Shown here piece after piece: positions 59,117-64,000 of a stretch of 64,000 bases of DNA. Source of the stretch: Lachnospiraceae bacterium MD335. GTDB lineage: Bacteria; Bacillota; Clostridia; Lachnospirales; Lachnospiraceae. The translations under genes were made by a program, and so were the position numbers. The stretch covers positions 310,001-374,000 of the forward strand of contig KE159629.1 in the NCBI GenBank assembly GCA_000403335.2, read 5' to 3'. Every line of letters starts with the position of its first letter. The first letter of the stretch is position 1. Under the pieces are notes generated by a model that saw only the letters and a program-made list of their open reading frames with translations, ran no database searches and was not told the origin of the DNA.

Positions 59117-61990
59117 TTGTTTCGGAATTTAAGGGAAGGTCTTTTTAACTTCTTTACGTCGCGGCTTTTGCTGCTGTTTATTGTTTTTGTGGGAATGGCA
59201 GTGACACTGATTTACAGACTGTTCGATTTGCAGATTGTAAACGGTCAGGCGTATTTAGACAATTTCCGTCTGATGATTGAGAAGGAAAAGATAATACAGG
59301 GCACAAGAGGCAATATATATGACAGAAACAAAAACCTCCTTGCCTATAATGAACTGGCATACTCTGTCACGATAGAGGATGTGTATGAATCTAATTCCTC
59401 AGGAAGGGAGCAGCTTAATGATACGCTCTATAAGCTGATTCATATGGTTGAGGAAAACGGCGATTCGATTATCAGTGATTTCAATATTATATTAAATGAA
59501 AACAATGATTATGTATTTTCGGTAGAAGGCACAAAACTTTCAAGGTTTAAGGCGGACGTATACGGTCATGCATTGATTACCGACCTTAAATTTTCGGAGG
59601 AGAATGCGTCTGCACCGGAGATTATTGATTATCTGTGCAATAAATATAAAATCGGTGAGTATGAAATTCTTGCAGACGGAAAAAGGGGAAGCGCTTTTTT
59701 TGCAGGTAAAGGATATACGAAACGGGAGGCGCTGCAGCTTGTCACAATCCGGTATCAGATGAGTCTCTACAGCTATCAGAAATATATCTCCACCACGGTT
59801 GCAACGGACGTGTCGCTTGAGACGGTTGCCGTGGTTATGGAAAACGCAGATACGCTTGACGGTGTTGCCATAGAAGAGGATACGATAAGAAAGTACAATT
59901 ATCCGTTTTATTTTTCACATATTTTAGGCTACACGGGGAAAATCGATTCGGACGAGCTTGCCGCGCTTACGGAACAGGATTCAACGTATACGATGAACGA
60001 TATTGTCGGAAAAGGCGGTATTGAGCAGGTAATGGAGATTGACTTACAGGGACAAAAAGGATCGCAGACAATCTATGTAGACAATATGGGAAAGGTGATT
60101 GATACAACGGACATTGTGGAGTCGCAGGCAGGACATGACGTATACCTGACGATAGACAAAGACCTTCAGGTGGCAATCTACAATATTTTAGAGCAGAAAC
60201 TTGCAGGTATTCTTGTTTCAAAGATTAGAAATATTTACAATTATGATCCGTTGACATCCTCTTCAAGACAAAATATTATTATTCCGATTGATGACGTATA
60301 TTATGCACTGTTCAATAATAACGTTATTGACATTAACCATTTTTCGGATGCCAATGCATATGACACCGAACGAGAGGTTTTACAGATTTTTAATGATAAA
60401 AAGGCTCGTGTGCTTGCTTCCATTGAGGCGGAGCTTTTGGAAACGAAAACGCCGTATGATAAGCTTACGAAAGAATATCAAAATTATGAAAGCTATATTG
60501 TCTCCATGCTGACCGAAAAAGGCGTGCTCGTAAGCTCTGCGATTGACAGAGAAGATGCGACCTATATCGCATGGACGAACGATGAGGTTATCAGTCTGAA
60601 TGAGTATTTAACGTATGCTGTTTCCAAAAACTGGATTGATGTCACAAAGCTTTCCGTGGAGACCCAGTATTCGGATTCTTATGAGGTTTTGAGCAGCATT
60701 GTGCAATATATCCTTAAAAACCTTGACGACAATACTAAATTTTCAAAGATGATGTACAAATTCATGATCAGCGACCAAACGATTAGTGACAGGCAAATCT
60801 GCATGATTTTGTGGGAACAGGATTTAATCAGTGTGGACGAGAGCAAAATCACCGCTTTAAAGAGCGGTAAGACAAGACCTTATAATTTTATGCTTGAGAT
60901 GATTTCCACGCTTCAGATAACACCCGCACAGCTTGCGCTTGACCCGTCTTCCGGTTCCTGCGTGGTAACAGATGTCAACACCGGAGAAGTGCTTGCGCTT
61001 GTATCCTATCCGGGTTATGACATCAATAAGCTTGCAAACGGTGTGGACGCGGAATATTTTGCAAAGCTGCAGGCGGATTTGTCCGTACCGCAGTGGAGCG
61101 CCGCAACGCAGCAGGAGACTGCCCCGGGTTCTACTTTTAAAATGATGGTTGCGGTTGCCGCTATGGAGGAAGGTGCAGTTTCCTCCGTTGGAGAAACGAT
61201 TACCTGTACCGGTGTGTTCGATAAAATTCCGCCGGATATTCACAGGTGCCATATCTATCCCGGCGCGCACGGCGCAATGAATTTGCAGAATGCCATTTCA
61301 AATTCATGCAATATGTATTTTTATGAGATCGGCTACCGGCTAAGTTTGGACGGCAGCAATTACAATAGTAATTACGGTCTTTCAAGGCTTGAAAAATATG
61401 CGGATTTATTCGGATTGACAGAAAAATCAGGGATTGAAATTACGGAGTCCGAACCGAATTTTTCATCGGAATTTTCCGTGCCTACAGCAATCGGTCAAGG
61501 TTCAAACAACTATACAACCGTTGGGCTTGCACGCTATGTAACAGCCGTTGCAAACAGCGGAACGGTATATAACCTTAGCATTCTTGATAAGGTTGCCGAT
61601 GCAAACGGCACGATCATCAAGGATTACACGCCTGAAATCAGAAATGTGATAGATATTGATGCAAATATTTGGAATACCATTCATGCAGGTATGCGGGGCG
61701 TGGTAGAAAAAAAGAAGTATTACGAGGAACTTCCGGTTCATGTGGCAGGAAAGACCGGTACTGCGCAGGAAGGAAGAAACCGTACAAACCACGCGTTGTT
61801 TCTTAGCTATGCACCCTATGAAAATCCTGAGATTTCGGTAGCAGTGCGCATTGCGTACGGTTACAGCTCAGATTACGCGGCACAGACTGCAAGGGATGTA
61901 TATAAATATTACTATGATTTAGCAGAGGAAGACGAGCTTATCACCGGTACTGCTGAAATTCCGGATGCGGTAAGCGGTGACGGTGACTAA
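59117..61990 (+). CDS. mrdA: Penicillin-binding protein 2 (elongation transpeptidase), extended
   Basis: A 957-residue transpeptidase with one N-terminal span (LLLLFIVFVGMAVTLIYRLF). Active-site motifs are APGSTFKM (nucleophile Ser, near 672), SNSCN (728) and AGKTGTAQE (near 878). About 250 residues lie between ITIDKDLQ-like VYLTIDKDLQVAIYN (about 343) and ITPAQLALDPSSGSCV (about 605). That makes it longer than E. coli PBP2 (633). It sits in the mreBCD operon, so it acts in lateral wall growth. TTG 59117 follows GAGGGGTGA. Confidence 0.92.
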   Translation: MFRNLREGLFNFFTSRLLLLFIVFVGMAVTLIYRLFDLQIVNGQAYLDNFRLMIEKEKIIQGTRGNIYDRNKNLLAYNELAYSVTIEDVYESNSSGREQLNDTLYKLIHMVEENGDSIISDFNIILNENNDYVFSVEGTKLSRFKADVYGHALITDLKFSEENASAPEIIDYLCNKYKIGEYEILADGKRGSAFFAGKGYTKREALQLVTIRYQMSLYSYQKYISTTVATDVSLETVAVVMENADTLDGVAIEEDTIRKYNYPFYFSHILGYTGKIDSDELAALTEQDSTYTMNDIVGKGGIEQVMEIDLQGQKGSQTIYVDNMGKVIDTTDIVESQAGHDVYLTIDKDLQVAIYNILEQKLAGILVSKIRNIYNYDPLTSSSRQNIIIPIDDVYYALFNNNVIDINHFSDANAYDTEREVLQIFNDKKARVLASIEAELLETKTPYDKLTKEYQNYESYIVSMLTEKGVLVSSAIDREDATYIAWTNDEVISLNEYLTYAVSKNWIDVTKLSVETQYSDSYEVLSSIVQYILKNLDDNTKFSKMMYKFMISDQTISDRQICMILWEQDLISVDESKITALKSGKTRPYNFMLEMISTLQITPAQLALDPSSGSCVVTDVNTGEVLALVSYPGYDINKLANGVDAEYFAKLQADLSVPQWSAATQQETAPGSTFKMMVAVAAMEEGAVSSVGETITCTGVFDKIPPDIHRCHIYPGAHGAMNLQNAISNSCNMYFYEIGYRLSLDGSNYNSNYGLSRLEKYADLFGLTEKSGIEITESEPNFSSEFSVPTAIGQGSNNYTTVGLARYVTAVANSGTVYNLSILDKVADANGTIIKDYTPEIRNVIDIDANIWNTIHAGMRGVVEKKKYYEELPVHVAGKTGTAQEGRNRTNHALFLSYAPYENPEISVAVRIAYGYSSDYAAQTARDVYKYYYDLAEEDELITGTAEIPDAVSGDGD

Positions 61991-62008
61991 AACACGAAGG
62001 GAGAACAT

Positions 62009-62686
62009 GTGAAAAATTCAGTGATTTTAAAAAGCTTTTCCAGCGGAATATCCGTGATTATGGACGACACAATTCCATATGAGGAGCTGCTTGCGGACAT
62101 TGCAGTAAAATTTCAGGAGGCGGATCGCTTTTTTAAGGATGCGGCTGTTGCAATTTCTTTGGAAGGCAGAAATCTGACTGAAAAACAGGAGCGTGAGGTG
62201 CTGGATATTATTACGCAGAATTCACGTTTGAAGGTACTGTGCCTAATGGGCAGGGATCAGGATAAAAATATTAAATTTTTAGGGATACAAAACAATCTGA
62301 GCTTTCAGAAGGATGAAAACTGTGGGCAGTTTTACAGAGGATCGCTTAGCGGCGGACAAAGCATCGAAACGGAGAACAGTATTATTATACTGGGTGATGT
62401 GTGCGATGGAAGCTATGTTTGGTCAGCAAAGGATATTGTGATACTGGGAAGCCTCACAGGAGAAGCACACGCCGGAGCAGGCGGCGGTCTGAATCATTTT
62501 GTCGTGGCATTGGAAATGAATCCAAGCGCTTTAAAAATCGGATCTCTCAGCTATAATATACAGCCTCAGAGGACCTCCCTTTGGGGGCGGAAGCCAAAAT
62601 CAACACCGAAAATTGCATACACCTGTAATGGTGAGGTATTGATGGAATCGATTACGAAAGAATTGCTGGACGGATTTACACTTTAA
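62009..62686 (+). CDS. minC: Septum-site inhibitor MinC
   Basis: A 225-residue FtsZ inhibitor. The C-terminal beta-helix (about 105-205: YRGSLSGGQSIETENSIIIL then GDVCDGSYVWS, and VILGSLTGEAHAGAGG) is diagnostic. The N-terminal half is the FtsZ-binding domain. Start is GTG 62009 because the nearby ATG runs into TGA at once. AAGGGAG lies upstream. Confidence 0.93.
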   Translation: MKNSVILKSFSSGISVIMDDTIPYEELLADIAVKFQEADRFFKDAAVAISLEGRNLTEKQEREVLDIITQNSRLKVLCLMGRDQDKNIKFLGIQNNLSFQKDENCGQFYRGSLSGGQSIETENSIIILGDVCDGSYVWSAKDIVILGSLTGEAHAGAGGGLNHFVVALEMNPSALKIGSLSYNIQPQRTSLWGRKPKSTPKIAYTCNGEVLMESITKELLDGFTL

Positions 62687-62728
62687 ATTTGTCCGGAGAC
62701 CATTATCAATAATAATGGAGGACATCCT

Positions 62729-63538
62729 ATGAGTGAAGTAATCGTTGTTACATCAGGAAAAGGCGGCGTGGGAAAGACCACCACATCCGCAAACGTAGGA
62801 ACAGGTTTGGCAGAGATGGGAAAGAGCGTTGTTTTAATTGATGCCGATATTGGCCTTAGAAACCTTGATGTGGTTATGGGGCTGGAAAACAGGATTGTGT
62901 ACAATCTTGTGGACGTGATAGAAGGCAACTGCCGTTTAAAACAGGCGCTGATCAAGGACAAACGGCATGCCGGACTGTATCTGATGCCGGCGGCACAGAC
63001 AAGGGATAAAAACTGTATCACACCGGAGCAGATGATTAAGCTGATTGACAGCTTAAAGGAGCAGTTTGACTACATAATTCTTGACTGTCCGGCGGGTATT
63101 GAACAGGGATTTCAAAATGCAATTGCAGGAGCAGATCATGCAATCGTAGTCACGACGCCGGAAGTATCCGCAATCCGCGATGCTGACCGGATTATCGGTC
63201 TTTTGGAAGCGAATGAGATTAAACGGATTGACCTTGTCATTAACAGGCTCCGCCACGACTTAATCCGGCGCGGCGAAATGATGACCGTGGATGATGTGCT
63301 TGATATTTTGGGACTTCCGCTGCTTGGCGTGGTACCCGATGACGAGAACGTGGTTATCGCCACAAATCAGGGAGAGCCGTTGGTCGGAAAGGGTTCGATG
63401 GCAGGACAGGCATTTTATAACATCTGCAAGCGGCTGGCTGGAAAAGAAGTTCCTTTTATGGATTTTAGCAAAAACGTAACACTGTGGGCAAGGTTTTCGG
63501 GCTTATTCAAAAAAAGTCTACAGGAGGAACAGGCATGA
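62729..63538 (+). CDS. minD: Septum-site ATPase MinD
   Basis: A 269-residue ParA-family ATPase. The deviant Walker A is GKGGVGKTT (residues 10-18), with DADIGLRNLDVVMG and LDCPAGIEQGF. The C-terminus ends in an amphipathic FSGLFKKSLQEE helix for membrane binding. It recruits MinC and oscillates or concentrates at poles. It overlaps minE by 4 bp. Confidence 0.96.
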   Translation: MSEVIVVTSGKGGVGKTTTSANVGTGLAEMGKSVVLIDADIGLRNLDVVMGLENRIVYNLVDVIEGNCRLKQALIKDKRHAGLYLMPAAQTRDKNCITPEQMIKLIDSLKEQFDYIILDCPAGIEQGFQNAIAGADHAIVVTTPEVSAIRDADRIIGLLEANEIKRIDLVINRLRHDLIRRGEMMTVDDVLDILGLPLLGVVPDDENVVIATNQGEPLVGKGSMAGQAFYNICKRLAGKEVPFMDFSKNVTLWARFSGLFKKSLQEEQA

Positions 63539-63801
63539 GTATATTTAATATTTTCCGAAGGAAAACTTCACGACAGATTGCAAAAGACAGACTGAAAATA
63601 CTGCTGATTTCCGATCGCGTAAACTGTTCGCCCGAGATGATGGAGCTGATTAAAAACGATATTGCTGAGGTTATATCGAAGTATATGAAAATTGATACTT
63701 CCAATATGGATATTCAAATATCCAAGGCAGGCACAAACAGCAGAAACGGAAAATCACCGGTGCTTTATGCCAACATACCGATTTTAGACTTAAGAAATTA
63801 G
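63535..63801 (+). CDS. minE: MinD topological regulator MinE
   Basis: An 88-residue protein with membrane-targeting N-terminus (MSIFNIFRRK) and the typical AKDRLKILLISDRV helix that stimulates MinD. ATG 63535 is right after an AGGAGG site (GGAGGAAC) and overlaps minD by ATGA; the longer open frame is a shadow. Confidence 0.94.
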   Translation: MSIFNIFRRKTSRQIAKDRLKILLISDRVNCSPEMMELIKNDIAEVISKYMKIDTSNMDIQISKAGTNSRNGKSPVLYANIPILDLRN

Positions 63802-63828
63802 ACTAGATTATGAGAAACGGAGCGTAAT

Positions 63829-64000
63829 ATGTTAAAAAGGTACAGAATAAGGGATTATGATTTTAAATTAATACTGATGCTTATAGCAATAACGGCAATC
63901 GGCGTGTTTTCCGTAGGAAGCGCAAGAGCCGATTTGCAGGGCAGGCAGCTTTTGGGCTTTATTATGGGCTTTTTTATCATGATTGTTCTGTCCTTTTTTG
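63829..64000 (+). CDS. RodA/FtsW-family (SEDS) protein, 5' part
   Basis: 57 codons are visible from ATG 63829 (ACGGAG upstream) to the window end. The start MLKRYRIRDYDFKLILMLIA, then VGSARADLQGRQLLGF and a second hydrophobic span, match SEDS glycosyltransferases. Next to mrdA-minCDE the elongation enzyme RodA is the likeliest identity, but FtsW or SpoVE cannot be ruled out from this piece. Confidence 0.75.
   Translation, partial: MLKRYRIRDYDFKLILMLIAITAIGVFSVGSARADLQGRQLLGFIMGFFIMIVLSFF

Overview
The window falls into two unlike parts. Positions 1 to about 37,780 are the larger part of a temperate phage; its left end lies outside the window. Positions 37,784 to 64,000 are chromosome of a Gram-positive Clostridia, most likely Lachnospiraceae. 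That placement rests on the tightly packed order mutS-mutL-miaA-ynbB-like-radC-mreBCD-mrdA-minCDE-rodA, strong AGGAGG-type ribosome sites, and an unusually long PBP2. The phage part favours CGG, GAA and GATC-rich words. The host part does not.

Phage layout: 1-5,786 is an early/accessory block (SSB, zinc-ribbon, ASCH, radical SAM, a frameshifted adenine methyltransferase, many small unknowns). A consensus promoter and a sigma-like HTH protein follow at 5.8-6.35 kb, then five helically phased GTCGTG repeats in front of a -10 box. After a membrane protein and a small tyrosine recombinase comes a lambda-ordered head module (Nu1, A, W-like, B, C/Nu3, D, E, FI/FII-like, Z, U) at 7.9-16.7 kb. It is joined to a P2-like contractile tail (sheath, tube, frameshifted chaperone, tape measure, X, D, V, U, gp25, J, I) at 17.0-28.3 kb.

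The most interesting system is a complete diversity-generating retroelement (DGR) at 29.6-32.7 kb. It has a formylglycine-enzyme-fold tail protein with a C-terminal variable repeat, an Avd accessory gene, a template repeat, a structured spacer and a YMDD reverse transcriptase. The two 117-bp repeats differ at 10 positions and all 10 are adenines in the template, which is the mutagenesis signature of these elements. A hairpin lies just past the variable repeat. The phage probably uses the cassette to vary its receptor-binding tip.

The lysis module follows (XhlA-like, membrane protein, LLH holin, two-in-one endolysin). Next are an RNA-like intergenic region with six exact-period 10-bp repeats, two leftward two-gene operons driven by duplicated consensus promoters that carry an inverted-repeat operator, and a small XRE regulator facing miaB.

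Host layout: miaB is separated from mutS by two chemoreceptor-type genes, an HTH-PurM-like regulator with two ABC exporter half-transporters, and a SulP transporter. Mismatch repair, tRNA modification and the cell-shape/division cluster follow, ending in a truncated rodA/ftsW-type gene at the right edge.
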